DNA from: Calamus simplicifolius
Lineage: Eukaryota; Streptophyta; Magnoliopsida; Arecales; Arecaceae
DNA length: 64,000 bases
NCBI GenBank assembly: GCA_900491605.1
Contig: UESW01004257.1
Span: 214,283 to 278,282, forward strand
Direction of reading: 5' to 3'
In this document: positions 1 through 11,812 of the stretch, one piece after another
Layout: every line of letters starts with the position of its first letter
How positions within the stretch are numbered: position 1 is the stretch's first letter
Position numbers and translations under genes: made by a program
Notes under the pieces: model-generated
Seen by the model: only the letters and a program-made list of their open reading frames with translations
Told to the model about the DNA's origin: nothing
Databases searched by the model: none

Positions 1-1384
1 CTATCCTAGACCCTGACCCCTCTACAACGAGCGATATTGTCCTAAAACATTACTTATTATAATTTTCAGCAAAAATTCCTTCAAAGGAGTTGGACTATCG
101 TTGAAACTTCACCAACAAAAGAATTAATCAACGGCTGTAAAATCAAGAAAATAAACACAGAATCATAACTCCAGCAAAAAGAAAAGGAAATAAGGTTAGG
201 GGGTACGTATAGATTCTTTTTGTTGTGCTAAAACCTGGCTACCAGAACAATTAAAAGCCTTGCGGACCCATCTAAGTATTTATATATATATATATATAAT
301 ATATACACCGAAAGCAAGTTATAGCTGTATTGAAAAATGATTTCTGTGTGCTTTCAACTAGGAATATATATGTATATATATATTATTAATATATATTTTA
401 AAAAATAATATTTTGTGGTGTGTGGTAGATTATTCGGTGAAAAGAAAATTATTTTAAAATAATAGCAAGTTAAAGAGTGAAGCCTGGAAGGCAGATTAAA
501 CCACTGTCCTAAAAGAGATTTGGTCCCTTTCTCGTGCAAAGAAAAATTGGACCACACGCTCTCCTTCAAGGTACAACCCAGAAGCCAAAACTCCAACGTC
601 CGTTGGCGGCACGATCTCAACAGAATGCTGATAAATCTTCAAAAAAAAATTAGCAATAAAAATATAGAGTTGTTGTTACTTTTATTTTTTTCTCTTAAAT
701 GGGCATCAGTTTTTTTTTCAAAGAAAAAAAATGGTTGACATTTTATTTTTTAAAAACGGCCAGCATTTATTTTTTTAGAAACGCGTTTGGTTTATTTTTA
801 AACGGCCGAACGTTTGGGTTTTTAAAATGGTCAGGCATTTGGGATTTTAAAAATAGCTAACGTTTGTTTTTTTATTTTTTATTTTTAATGCTAACGCTTC
901 GACATTAACAATCCCCATAAAAAAAATAAAAACAAAAGAATAATAACCAAATAAATAAAATTGTTAAATTCAATAAGCAATTTTAAAACTTTAAAATTTT
1001 ACTGTGCTTAGTGCAAGTACCTTCTAGGTTTGAACTTGCATTTAGTATAAAAAATATATAGTATGAAGATGAGCTGATCATAATACGGGTTAGCGCTATC
1101 TAAGCCATGCGCTTGCCTTGATTTTATGAGAGTTACTAGGGATTCACCCCGGTCCCATAGTCGCGACCTCACGACTACTCTCACTAAGGTAAATCTTCCA
1201 AGGGTACATGCAACGAAATCATATCTCGCTGAATTTACAGCCTTGGATCTATTAAGAGCTATGCTCAACCTAACCGTCACAATAAAGCACCACATTATAG
1301 GGATGGGATGGAGATAGACCCCTAAAGCTATGCTTTCAGATATCACCTTAGAGATCGTTTTCCTTTGAACCTTAACCATGGGGT
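1..1384. other. AT-rich non-coding stretch, no gene seen
   Basis: No convincing coding sequence. The stretch holds a TA dinucleotide tract near 281-304 and a second AT-rich microsatellite near 361-390. From about 738 to 900 there is a poor repeat of about 40 bp in which T-rich stretches alternate with short words such as aacggcc, aacgttt and catttg. From 1008 to 1360 both strands are open for short distances, but the translations resemble nothing I know. Similarity to Copia-1 starts only near 1385. Confidence 0.6.
281..308. repeat. (TA)n microsatellite
   Basis: About nine uninterrupted TA dinucleotides followed by a degenerate continuation; a similar AT tract lies at 361-390. Likely length-variable. 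Confidence 0.85.
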
Positions 1385-2183
1385 TACCATGAATTATGAA
1401 GAGGTTGTGGGGATGCTGAGATCAAACCAGCAAAGAGAAAAGATCCGTATGAGAAACTCTAACATAGAGGTACTTGCTATGAATGAGAGGCAAGAAAGAC
1501 CCTGGGAAAAGGTTAGAGGCAAGTCCAAAGGCAGATCTAAGTCTCGGGATAAGCAGAAAGTATGGAAGTGTTACAAGTGTCGTCAGATTGATCACCTGAA
1601 GAGGAATTGCCCACGTCTGAAGAATGAAAAGGGGAAGGGCATTTTCAAGGGAGGTTCAGCCAGCAATGGTGCAAATTCATCTGAAGGTAGTGAAGATGAT
1701 GTACTGGTAGTTTCAGATAAGACCAAGAAGTGTGATAGTTGTTTGACACTTGACTCAGCCTGTTCTCACCATTATACTTCGCATAGGGAGTGGTTTGCAA
1801 CTTATGAAGAATATGATGGAGGGAGTGTATGCCTTAGTGATAATCATCCTTGTAAGGTTGCTAGAGTTGGAGACATAAGGGTGAGGATGCATGATGGGGT
1901 TATAAGGACTTTGACCAATGTCAAACATGTTCCGAAGTTGAAGAAAAATCTGATTTCTTTGGGCTACCTGGAGAAGCATGGGTATGCTTTTGGAAGCCAG
2001 CCAGGGAGTGGATGTTTGAGGATAACCAAGGGTGCATTAGTAGTGATGAAAGAGAGAAGGTTGGAAAACAATCTCTATCAGATGGAAGGCTCAGTGGTCA
2101 TGGATGATGCAAAGGTACTAGCAGCAGCACAGGAGGAACAGTTGGTCTACAGACTATGGCACTATCAGATGGGACACGAGTGA
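1385..2183 (+). pseudogene. Copia-1 gag C-terminus, protease and pre-integrase (broken)
   Basis: Gag packages element RNA; the protease would process the polyprotein. The frame has a basic linker (residues about 45-65) and a CCHC zinc knuckle CYKCRQIDHLKRNC (C-X2-C-X4-H-X4-C; near residue 68). The retroviral-type protease segment follows, with active-site region LDSACSHH (near residue 128) and the conserved downstream KHVPKL-KNLISLG block. The frame ends in the pre-integrase motif LWHYQMGHE at a stop near 2183, and the same domain continues in another frame to about 2350. D-S-A instead of D-S-G occurs in some plant copia proteases. The gag N-terminus is missing. Confidence 0.85.
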
Positions 2184-2960
2184 TAAAGGGCTTACAGAAC
2201 TCAGTAAAAGAGGTCTGATTCCAGCACTTAAGAAGAAGGACAATGACATCTATGAGCCCTGTATTTATGGCAAACAACATAGGGTGAGGTTTGCCAGCAG
2301 TTCCAAGCAGAGTGAAGGTATTTTGGAACTAGTTCACTCAGATGTATAGGGATCGGCCCCTATGTCAGTCAGAGGTGGGGCTAAGTATTTTTTGACCTTC
2401 ATTGATGACTACTCCAGGAAGGTATGGATATATCTGATAAGGAAAAAATCAGAGGTATTTGCCCAGTTTAAAGCTTGGAGAGTTGGTGTTGAAAAGGAGA
2501 CAGGGAAGCCAGTGAAATGCTTAAGATCTGACAATGGAGGAGAGTACAATAGCAATGAATTCAAAAACTACTGTAAGGAAAATGGTATCAAATGCTATTA
2601 TATAGTGAGGATGACTCCCCAGCAGAATGCTGTGGTAGAGAGGATGAACCATACATTGACAGAGAAGGCTAAGAGTTTGAGGCTGCAGGCATTACTACCC
2701 AAGGTCTTTTGGGGTGATGCAATTATGTTCTCTGGTTTTCTTGTTAACAGGTTCCCTAATAGAAAACTTGATGGATGCATTTCAGAGAAGATCTAGAGTG
2801 GAAAGAAGGTGAAGCTTGGACACCTGAGGATTTTTAGTTCACAGCCTATGCACATGTGGAGGCAATGAAAGGAGTAAGCTGGACCCAAAATTACAGAGGT
2901 TAATCTTCATCGAGTATCCACAGGGAGTTAAAGGCTATTTGCTATGAAGTTCAGATTCAC
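2184..2960 (+). pseudogene. Copia-1 integrase (broken)
   Basis: The integrase core would insert the cDNA. After the pre-integrase zinc region, which is frame-broken at 2184-2350 and has an in-frame tag near 2347, the open frame 2362-2796 shows TFIDDYSRKVWIY, the second acidic site in LRSDNGGEY and the third in QQNAVVERMN. The N-terminal catalytic aspartate sits in the disrupted LVHSDV segment just upstream. The frame stops at 2794-2796 within a segment that normally continues (WSGKKVKLGHLRIF is readable directly after the stop). Sequence to about 2960 is further frame-shifted. Confidence 0.85.
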
Positions 2961-3124
2961 AGATGTGTATCATCAGTAGAGACATCATTTTTGATGAGAA
3001 GAGCATCTTAAAGAGGTCAGAGATTGCAGATAAAGCTGAAAAGACTGGACATGACAGTAATGGACATTATTGACTGACAGGTGATGTACTTTCTATTTCT
3101 ACTTCAAAACGTACTTCTTTTGAG

Positions 3125-4121
3125 ATGGAGTTTGGTATGAATGTTTCAATACATGTAAAGGATCAGCTAAGAAAGCCATCAATCCAGAAGGAGGTGCAGG
3201 TGGAGTCACACACTTCAGCTTTGGGAGATGATCAAAGGGGTGTGGCACTGCACAAGGCAAAGCGTACCATCATCAAACCTGCTCGGTATCGCATTGATGA
3301 GATAATTTTCTATACTCTCATCACTGCAAATAAAGATTCAGAGACCTTCCAAGAAGCCATGGAAAGTTCATAAAGAGAGTCATGGATGCATGCTATGATG
3401 GAGGAGATGAAGTCCTTGGAAAAGAATAAGACATGGCAGTTAGTGGATCTACCTAGAGATGCTCGGGCCATTGGTTCAAAATGGGTGTTCACAAAGAAGG
3501 AGGCACTTTCAAAGCAAGATGGAGTCAGATACAAAGTAAGGCTTGTTGCTAAGGAGTTCTCACAAAGAGAGGAGTGGACTACACAGAGGTATTCTCTTCA
3601 GTGGTACGCCATGCTTCAATTCGTGTGTTGTTGTCTCTTGTAGCACAACATGATATAGAGTTGCAGCAGATGGACGTGAAGATGACTTTCTTACATGGGA
3701 GTCTAGAGGAGAGGATATACATGAAGCAACCAGAGGGTTTCAAGGAATCTGGATTAGAAGAAAAAGTGTCTACTAAAAAATCGCTCTATGGTTTGAAGCA
3801 GTCACCCCGTCAGTGGTACAAAAGGTTTGACACTTTTATTTTGGGCCTTGGATTTTCTAGATATGAACATGATACTTATGTCTATGTAAAAAATATGGAT
3901 GAGAATGATGCACTATATCTCCTTCTGCATGTCGATGATATGCTCATTGTCAGTAGGAGTGTTGAAGCAGTGAATGGACTGAAATTTGCATTATCAATAG
4001 AATTTGAGATGAAGGATTTGAGATCATCTAGGAAGATACTTGGGATGAAAATTTACAGAGATAGGACCAAGCAAATTCTACACTTGTCGTTGGATGGTTA
4101 TGTTCAGACATGCCCACATTA
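3125..4121 (+). pseudogene. Copia-1 reverse transcriptase (broken, RNase H absent)
   Basis: RNA-templated DNA polymerase of a copia element. Segment 3125-3373 is the linker before RT; 3386-3643 gives the RT start with KSLEKNKTWQLVDLP and GSKWVFTKKEA. A frameshift near 3570-3600 moves the reading to 3574-4122, which carries QQMDVKMTFLHG, the SLYGLKQSPRQWY block and the catalytic LHVDDM box (H replaces the usual Y). The frame ends at SLDGYVQT, where the domain should continue to RNase H. The loss coincides with the junction to LINE-like DNA. Confidence 0.87.
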
Positions 4122-4399
4122 ACCTGAAGCTATATATGATAGTGGAAGAAGAGATAGCCAATAGATTCATCACATGCATCACATCGCTTACAGAAAGCTA
4201 GACAAGATACAATCCTCTAAGATATATAAAAAAAGGAAAAAAGTAGGGAGACCCCTATGCCAAAGCTTCCAGCCTAAGAACAAAAGCCTCTAAGCTTTAA
4301 TTTTCCATATAAATCTTACTACGAGAGGAAGTTGTTACCATCATTCAAAACATCATAAACCTATTTCAAAGGAATTCGTGACTTGTAGGTAGAGCCCCT

Positions 4400-5705
4400 A
4401 ACATCAAAAATCTTGGAGAGGATAGCCTGCCATGGGTGTATTTAAAACCTCATGTACGATGGAGATTGGAATATTTCATCTAAAAGGTCTTTGTTCCATT
4501 CATCATTTCTTAATATCAATTTATCAATGGTAGACCAAAGATAAGAGTCAGCATCTAAAATTAGAGGACACTTGCAAATGGGAAGTATAGAAAATCATGG
4601 ATGGTTGTCAATAGAGATAGACTTTCCATCACCAATGGAGCATTTCATATGTTTGAAAAATTATTAGGAGGGTAATGATCTTCCTTAAGCAACTAATGCA
4701 CTCCTTGGCAATATATAGGTACTTGAGTCATGATAAATTCTATATTTTGCATGGAGCACTCTACTGCAAAGGCTATCAGGACTCATTAATAATTACAGGC
4801 ATTTCGACCAATTAATGCTTTGCTCCATTGGTCAATTGATGGAATATTAAACACCCTTCCTTTTGAGAAATACGGAAAGCATCCCATCCAATGGTATGAA
4901 AAGCACGAACCCATAAAAAAAAACTCCTAAGGAGGTGAGAAGAGTAGACCATAAAATTACATGGCACAAAGGACTCACCTAATCAATGCCACTCACCCAG
5001 AAAAGAATAGGTATCTCTGTTTTCATACATCAAGTTTAGCATAAATTTTGTTGTTCAAGGATTGCTAGTTACATTGGTTGAGTCTTGAGCCCTTTAGATG
5101 AATCCTTAAGCATGTGCCAAGATTCTAAACACTTTTGTGAGATCAGAAGCTAAATTATTGTAAATCTTAGATCTAAAGAGGACCATAGATTTATCTAGAT
5201 TTATTGTTTGCCCAACTTGTATACAATAAGACTAAACAGCTGCTTTCAAAGCTCTACAATCAAAAATTCGAGCTCTAAATAAAAGGAGAATCATTTGCAA
5301 ACATCAAGTGGCTGACTTGAGGTTTGGATCTAGTCGGCTAGTGTCCTCTAATTCTTCTACCAGACATTTCTTTTCCGAACCCTAAAGTTAATATTTCTAC
5401 ACATAATATACATAAATAGGGCGAAAGAGGACAGCTTTGGCATAAGCCTATAGATGATGTGAAGTAGTTAGTGGGGGGAGCCAATGCCAGAGCAGAGCAC
5501 TCTGGCAGATATATGCATCCAAAGATCCAGCTAATAATTTTGGGTAGGAAATTCAAATGATGATGAATAACAGGCAAGTCGGTTCAATTGACCCCTCACA
5601 TGTCCTTTCCAGGTCCAGTTTTATAGCCATCAAAAGCTCATGTCTTGAAGCATTGTGCAATGAGTAAACCGTAATTAAAATGTTGCCCGAAATGCTTTAG
5701 CTGTT
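4400..5705 (-). pseudogene. LINE (non-LTR retrotransposon) ORF2 remnant
   Basis: Reading the minus strand from 5705 down, the landmarks of a plant L1-type reverse transcriptase appear in order. They are MAIKLDLE (about 5610-5640), the GLCQSCPLSPYLCILCVEIL block (within 5338-5577), and a catalytic box read as FANDSPF (about 5290-5311; normally F-A-D-D). From about 4870 down to 4470 there are pieces resembling the region after RT, such as NIPSIDQWSKALIGRNA. Frames change repeatedly and stops are frequent. I see no endonuclease domain and no clear A-tail, so both ends are uncertain. Several cysteine and glycine signature positions are changed. Confidence 0.8.
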
Positions 5706-7682
5706 GACAAAAGCTACTTGCTCCTGATATCTTTGGATTGCAAACTATAAATGATATGTTGTGTCACGTATAATTAATTACCTGATGCACGACTTAACAT
5801 CTTTTCTCCTTATTTGGTTATCCTAACCGAGGCAACTCAGTTCTCTTTCCTTCCAAGAGCGTAAAGTGTTGTTGTTCCCTGTTCTCATGATGGAGAGTGG
5901 AGACCATGGCAAGCAATGCTGATGTTTGTCCGTGCAACAGACATGAGGACAAAATCCAGCATGCCAATGAGTGTTAGGTTCTGTCCTCAGCTCCTCATGC
6001 TTGCAATTTTGACTCCTCAGAGCAAGGGCTCAGGATCTTGCTTAAACCTTGGACTAATTCCTTAGCATCTGAAAGCCAGAGCGAGGGGGAAGAAAGAGTT
6101 TTTCTTGCACAGATGAAATCAAGAAAAAATGATGGTAGAAGTAGGCTGGAGGGAAAGGGCATTTTTGTCTGCACAGTAATTTTAAAATAAAGGCGAAGCA
6201 CTTTTAATGGCCGTCACGATAAGAACGTAACATCGTAGCAGAGCCATACTGTTCCGCATCATCAGCCACGTAGGATCCACGTGGACCAATCAGGAGAGGC
6301 GGTGCAGCCCACGTAGGACTTGCTGCACCGGGGGCGGTGTACAAAGACTTTTCCTAGGATTCACAGGAGACACCTGCCAAGATGATGTCGGCTCGCAATG
6401 TCCGGTGAGTGATGGCAGTGGCCTAATGGGCCCCAACTTCAGCCATGAATTCACTCCTTAACGGAGCTATCTTTTTTTTTTTTTTTTTTCAAACTTTGCG
6501 ATAGAATCTCTTATGAATGAACCCAAAATGATCTTTAGTGGGTTCTCTGTGGACCAGACTTGCGTATAGAAGCTTGTGCAGTCACGAAAAAAATCCCCAT
6601 GAACTCAATCTAAATAAAAGTCTGTTTCCAGTACATTTCTCTATAAGAACCATGGCACATCAACCAAAAGCAGCAGTAGTTATTTCAGTAAAATCTCAGA
6701 GAAACTAGAGGCTCAGAGCTATAATTCGATTGTTGCTTATTCATCCCCATTTTATCTCAGAAGTGCTGGCAGCAATGATTTGGTCCTAAGTATCTTTCAT
6801 CTGAAAAAATGTTTCCCACAAATGACCGCTATCCATTTCCATTACTCAAGAGTTATTTATTGAGTCATCATGACTGTTCATTCATGGCAGTAATTCATAC
6901 AAAAGTAGGCAGGAAATAGAAAGTGAAAAGTTTCAGTGATGGATGACCATTTTAACAAAGCTCAGATTTTATACCACATCACCTCTCCTGACATAAAATT
7001 CCCTGTGAGGAATTGAGCCAATTTGCTGCGTTTAATAGTGATGATCTTACATCAGATAAAGGTAATTATGTTCATGATGGAATTATATGAAATAGGACAA
7101 ATCATCTGATTTATCCATAATAATCCCATCTGTCATAACTTCTCTCCAGCAAATTAATTGACCTTCTAATGGATCATTAAGCAATGATCAAGATTTATAT
7201 ATCACATCCTATTATTCTCTTTCACTTTTTTTCCTAATGAGCAGACTACTCTTTTTTTTGCCTCATTATATTCTTACATTCAAGCAGGAGTAGGGAACAT
7301 AGTAAGAGTTCAGACATAGATGGTTCTTGTCTGTTCGCCTCTTATCTTTTAAATATCTTCTGTGACTTATCAAAAATAGCCATGGCTTCATTCCTGAGCC
7401 AGCCTTTCTCTGACAATGCTAGAAAGAGAGAGATTATCAAAAGATGAAAATATGCCTTCAACGTTGAAATTAATCATATTATTTCATCAGTTGTGATCAC
7501 TACCATTCCATAAAATTTCCTCTTAAATCACTAGTACTAAAAGCAAAAGCATGGCACCTAACTGTCCTTGAACACCACGCAATCAATGGTTGCTAAACTA
7601 AAGCTGTTAGTAACTCTTGTATGTCATAAGATTGAATCCATTCGGCATAAACTAACATCTCCTATACATAAAAGTTATGGTT
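5706..7682. other. Unassigned intergenic DNA
   Basis: No gene recognised on either strand. Visible details: three ACGT-core sites at 6260-6315, including a CACGTG G-box in ccacgtgg followed by ccaatcag; a perfect 8-bp stem at 6301-6308 and 6322-6329 (ggtgcagc / gctgcacc) with a 13-base loop; and a T-run at about 6472-6489. The G-box/CCAAT cluster could be an old promoter, but no ORF follows it. Confidence 0.5.
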
Positions 7683-8752
7683 TGTGGTGCGGGGTAAAAT
7701 TGTCACCGCATCGACATTGGCACACATGGCAAAAAAGCAAGGGTCATTTTTGATTTCTAACCCACTAACCACCACATCTGGAAAAAGACAAATTGCGTCA
7801 AGCTGCTCTATGCCTCAGCAGGACTGAGCTATCCCTATACCTCAGCAAGACCTAGCCATCCTCGCACCTCGGCAGTACCGAGCTATCCCTATACCTCGGC
7901 AAGATCGAACCATCCTCGCGCCTCGGCACGATCAAGCTATCCCTATACCTTGGCAAAACCGAGCCATCCTCGCACCTCGCAGGATCGAGCTATCTTCATA
8001 CCTCGGCCAGACCACAAACCCTCTGCCCTAACCATCTCATATCAAGCCTAGCATTCTGAAAACCGCCCTGATCACACAAACCTCTGAGTAACATTTTTAA
8101 ACAAAAATGAGAGCCAAAATGACTCTTTGACTACAATCAACGGGATTTTGAATTCCCAATGAGGCTGATCGACTATCGAATCAATCTCGTAATTGGCGGG
8201 ATCCTACTCATAGCTCTCGACATCCTAAAAGGAAAGTGAAAACCGAATATGGCCAGTTGCCCATGAATAACATAATCTTGAGTTCTTGATGAGGCACCCA
8301 TTAGCTTCTCTAACTGTCAATCCTCATAACTGACAGGATCTGAATCATACTGGTCACCATCAATCCCCATAACTAATTAGATTCGAATCATACTGGCTTT
8401 CAACTTCATAAGATACGTCCGAGAAATCAGGTAACAACCTACCATCCCATTAGCCTATAAATACCAAGTCCTAGGACCCCCTTAGGTATGCATGATCTGA
8501 GCCCAAAAAGAATTCTAGCAAAAGCCATTGCTCTCGGAAGGTCTTTTTTGAGAGATCCTTCTACTGGAACCTTCTCCTTTCATCTGTTTGCCAAGAGTTT
8601 CCATTGACTTGAGCATCAGAGGGTCTTTCGTAGGGATCACCCCTTGTGTTTTCTGTGAGAAGACTGCCTTGCATGTTTGCTTGGATGAGACAGCGCTATC
8701 GGATCTCGGCATGCACCGCCCTCAAGTTGAAGAATGGATTTCAGCAGCAATA
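7683..8752 (+). repeat. Gypsy-A 5' LTR (start approximate)
   Basis: The U3 part contains about six imperfect copies of a unit of roughly 30 bp at about 7800-8015, built on cctcggca(a/c)-ga-c-gagc-atcc. A TATA box (tataaata) lies at about 8456. The stretch ttgacttgagcatcagagggtc near 8607 is shared with the transcribed leader of Gypsy-B and Gypsy-C LTRs. The end is placed at 8752 because gattggcg follows directly, as in Gypsy-B and Gypsy-C. Confidence 0.6.
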
Positions 8753-8771
8753 GATTGGCGCTTGAGGAAGG
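8753..8771 (+). promoter_or_regulatory. Gypsy-A candidate tRNA primer-binding site
   Basis: The sequence gattggcgcttgagg follows the LTR end directly. The same gattggcg begins the internal region of Gypsy-B (39357) and Gypsy-C (62586), which supports a conserved primer site. The cognate tRNA cannot be named by eye. Confidence 0.5.
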
Positions 8772-9059
8772 GCCCTAAGTCTCATTAAACTTATGATCAA
8801 AGAGACAATGTTCCTGACGAGAAGGACGATTTCTCAATGGCCAACCATAAAAGAGCAACCACATATGCTCCTGATTAGGCCACCTTCCAAAGGCCTAATC
8901 CCATAAATAATGTGATGCCTTCGCAGCCATCATCGACCGAGGCTCCCTCGCCGTTGATAGCCCCGATCACTCAAGATTAGTTTGTCATACTGGTCTAACA
9001 AGTTCAAGCTTTGTCTCAATTGGTGCAAGGGCTCCATGGAGTCCCTCTTCCAACTACAT

Positions 9060-10330
9060 TAGCCCAACGGTTTTTCAGGGGAATAGCTTCCCCAATTCCA
9101 CCGGCGTTCGTCCACCCATTCCATTTGAGGCCACAAGCCTCCCCAACGAACCAGCCGTGAAGGAGTTGATCCACCACTACAAAAGGGCAAAGATGGGAAT
9201 TTGCCTAGATCCCATCGGGCTCGTTTTCTATCTTCGGTGTTCTCTTACAACGACTCAACGCCGCAACCACGATTCTCCCATCCTGCCTTTCCTACTATTT
9301 GGGACAACAAGGTAAAATGATAATTTTAGAAGATGCACCAAGAGATGCGTCAGGAGCTAGACGCCATCAAGCAGATGCCCCAACCTCAATCCAAGGTAGA
9401 GCAGGGTATACCCTTCTCTGAAAAGATCTTGCGGGAAGTGATCCTGCACTATGTTAAGCTCTCCACCATCAAGCCATTCATAAGATCACCGACCCCGATG
9501 ATCACCTGAGCAGTTTTTGATCCATCATAATCTTCCATGGAGTGTTAGATGTCATTTTGTGCCGAGCCTTTCCCTTCACCCTCAGGGGATTTGCCAGAAC
9601 ATGGTTCAATGGCTTAAAGCCAAATTTCATTGATTCCTTTGATGAACTGGGTAGCATGTTCATCAGTCAGTTCGTTAGTAGCCACTGCTACAAAGAAGAT
9701 CCGACTCCCTCTCTGAAATTAATCAGAGAGAGGGGGAGTCACTGAGAAGTTTTCTTGGCCATTTTAACATGGCCATGCTGAAAGTTGACCACCTTAATCA
9801 TGAGGTGGCTATGTTCGCCTTAGCGGGCGAAGTGTCTAAGGAGGGAGACTTCTATTTAGTTATAAAAATCAATTATCCGAAGAACCTTTCTGACACGATG
9901 GCCCTGCACATAAATATGCCAAGGTCGAAGAATCAAGAAGGTCGGCCCAAGCCCAACAATTCAAGAAGAAAGAGAAGAAAGGCTCAAAGAAGAACAGACC
10001 TACTCACCTTACCAGCCCACCTCGTCGACAAAGGGCTCCTTCTCCATCATCAATGGATTGCACCAAAAGTCCGGCATGAAGATTCAATCAGTTCACCCCG
10101 CTTACTATACCTCGAGCATAAATCTTGATGAAAATCGAGTGGCAACTCCCTCGGTCGGCGCCCCTCCAAGAAAATATGGCTCGAAGGGATATGACAAAGT
10201 ACTATTGTATCATTGAGACTACGGACATGATACCAAAGAATGCTGGCAACTTCAAAATGAGATTAACTCATCTGCCGAGGAAGATTGGAGTGATTTAGAA
10301 GAGCCTCTGAGCCGAATAACAGAGGGGAGT
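9060..10330 (+). pseudogene. Gypsy-A gag (broken)
   Basis: Capsid/nucleocapsid protein of a gypsy element. The retrotransposon gag core is seen at 9542-9745 (CRAFPFTL-GFARTWFNGLKP, then SFDELGSMFISQFV). It continues in a shifted frame at 9769-10128 (LKVDHLNHEVAMFAL). A frame-shifted nucleocapsid piece around 10200-10265 reads DYGHDTKECWQLQNEI, matching the equivalent YCRYHQDHGHDTDDC region of Gypsy-B. At least three frame changes are needed. Confidence 0.78.
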
Positions 10331-10389
10331 GCCAACCTGAGCTTCAACAGCAACCTCTCCCGAACCCATCGATTGCTGGCAATGTCAAC

Positions 10390-10743
10390 ATGATTGTCAT
10401 GGTCGGATCTTCCCAAGGTTGGTCAAGCAAAGAAGACAACCCACCAAAGAGGGTCCGATCCGAAGGACTTTCATTTTCAGATAAAGATTTTCAAGGGATA
10501 CAATATCCATATGACGATGCTTTAGTTGTATCCCTTAACATGAACAACTATGAAGTACATCAGATTTTAGTCGATAGTAGAAGCTCATTTAACATTCTAT
10601 ATTTTGATGCCTTTGTGAAGGTAAAGTTGCGAATAGATGATCTTCGAGCTGTGGACTCTACCCTGATGGGGTTCATGGCGACACTATCACTCTCGAAGGA
10701 GTCATCACATTGGTGGTTCAAGCAGATGCTTAGCCCAGTGTAG
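10390..10743 (+). pseudogene. Gypsy-A protease (active site altered)
   Basis: Aspartic protease domain. YDDALVVSLNMNNYEVHQILVD leads into DSRSSFNILYFDAF; the catalytic triplet is D-S-R where Gypsy-B has D-S-G, so the enzyme would be inactive even without the stop at 10741. The region to 11000 continues in other frames with little recognisable sequence. Confidence 0.75.
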
Positions 10744-11099
10744 CAATGTTCATGTGAATTTTTTGATGACCAAGCTTCGGTCACTGTATAATGCTATCCT
10801 CAGCAATCTGAACATATGTCCCTCAGGGCCATAATATCCATCCTCATCTCACCATGAAGTTTCTTATAGAATGGGGGGTGGGGACCATTCGAGGAAACCA
10901 AATAGCAACTCGACATTGTTTCATTGCCAACCTTCAATCAAAAAAACCTAAAGTCGATGGACTTGATGCTCGAAAAGATTTTGTCGAGCAATGAGGAGAA
11001 CCTGTCGAGGAGCTTGAAGAAGTGCCACTTAACGAGGCCTAGCCAGACCAAATCATAAAAGTCAAATCACAGCTAGAAGGAAAGCCTCGGTAAACCTGA

Positions 11100-11812
11100 T
11101 CGACTTTCTCCAAAGGAATGCTGACGTCTTTGCGTGGTCAGCCTTGGATATGTTGAAGATTAGTCCAGATATTCTCGTCCATCATCTCAATGTGGACAAG
11201 CATTTGGCCAGTCAAATAGAAGAAAATGAGCTTCACCCCTGAGCTCAGAAGGCCATTGAAGAAGAAGTTGACAAGTTCCTTAAGGCAAATTTTATTCGAA
11301 AGGTAAACTATCTCGACTAGCTGATGAATGTTGTCATGATAAAAAAGTCGAATGAAAAATGGAGGATCTGCATCGACTTCATGAACCTCAACAAAGCTTG
11401 TCCAAAGGACAGTTTTTCTCTGCCAAGGATTGACCATCTTGTGGATGCCACCTCGGGCCACCAAATGTGATCTTTATGGATGCCACCTCAGGCTTCAATC
11501 AGATTCAAATGACCTGAAGATGAAGAAAAGGCTGCCTTCATTAATGACAGAGGTATATACTGTTATCGAGTAATGCCCTTCGGCTTAAAGAATGCTAGAG
11601 CAACCTATCAGAGGCTGATCAACAAAGTCTTTAAAGAATAGATAGGTCAAAATATGAAGGTTTATGTCGATGATATGCTGGTTAAAAGCAAAGAAGTATC
11701 ATAGCACATTGATGATCGTACGAAAAGCTTCGCAACCTTTAGAAGATATCATATGAAGCTGAATTCGACCAAATGTGCCTTTGGAGTTAACTCTGGAAAG
11801 TTCTTGGTTGCA
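11100..11812 (+). pseudogene. Gypsy-A reverse transcriptase, truncated after the catalytic box
   Basis: Visible in order: ADVFAWSALDM, AIEEEVDKFLKANFIRKV, WRICIDFMNLNKACPKDSF, a duplicated or garbled segment around 11440-11500, GIYCYRVMPFGLKNARATYQ, the catalytic VYVDDMLVKSK (near 11660-11690) and KCAFGV. There are in-frame stops (for example tga near 11238 and tag near 11639) and frameshifts. The match to Gypsy-B is close up to 11812 and then ceases abruptly, marking a deletion or rearrangement breakpoint. Confidence 0.85.

Larger units (their letters stand above)
1385..4120 (+). mobile_element. Copia-1: headless and tailless Ty1/copia remnant
   Basis: Domains occur in Ty1/copia order: gag tail with zinc knuckle, protease, pre-integrase, integrase, reverse transcriptase. 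No LTR, primer site, gag N-terminus or RNase H is visible. The 5' edge falls inside gag. The 3' edge falls just after the RT palm, where the sequence switches within a few bases to LINE-derived DNA. Protease and integrase sequence resembles Copia-2 (17706-26315), so the two are probably related families of the Tork type. Multiple frameshifts show that it is long dead. Confidence 0.88.
7683..11812 (+). mobile_element. Gypsy-A: 5' part of a decayed Tat-like Ty3/gypsy element
   Basis: Order on the plus strand: LTR-like region with tandem repeats and TATA box, primer-site-like sequence, gag, protease, and reverse transcriptase up to the YVDD box. The homology stops at about 11812, shortly after the phrase KCAFGVNSGKF, and no RNase H, integrase or 3' LTR follows. 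Domain sequences and the primer-site context (gattggcg) match Gypsy-B and Gypsy-C, so the three are related families. The 5' boundary (TGTGGTGCGGGG, 7683) is a guess because no second LTR exists for comparison. Confidence 0.75.

Noticed and set aside
1008..1379. Minus-strand ORF of 123 residues
   Set aside because: No recognisable motif, unbiased composition, and antisense to a region with no element or gene context.
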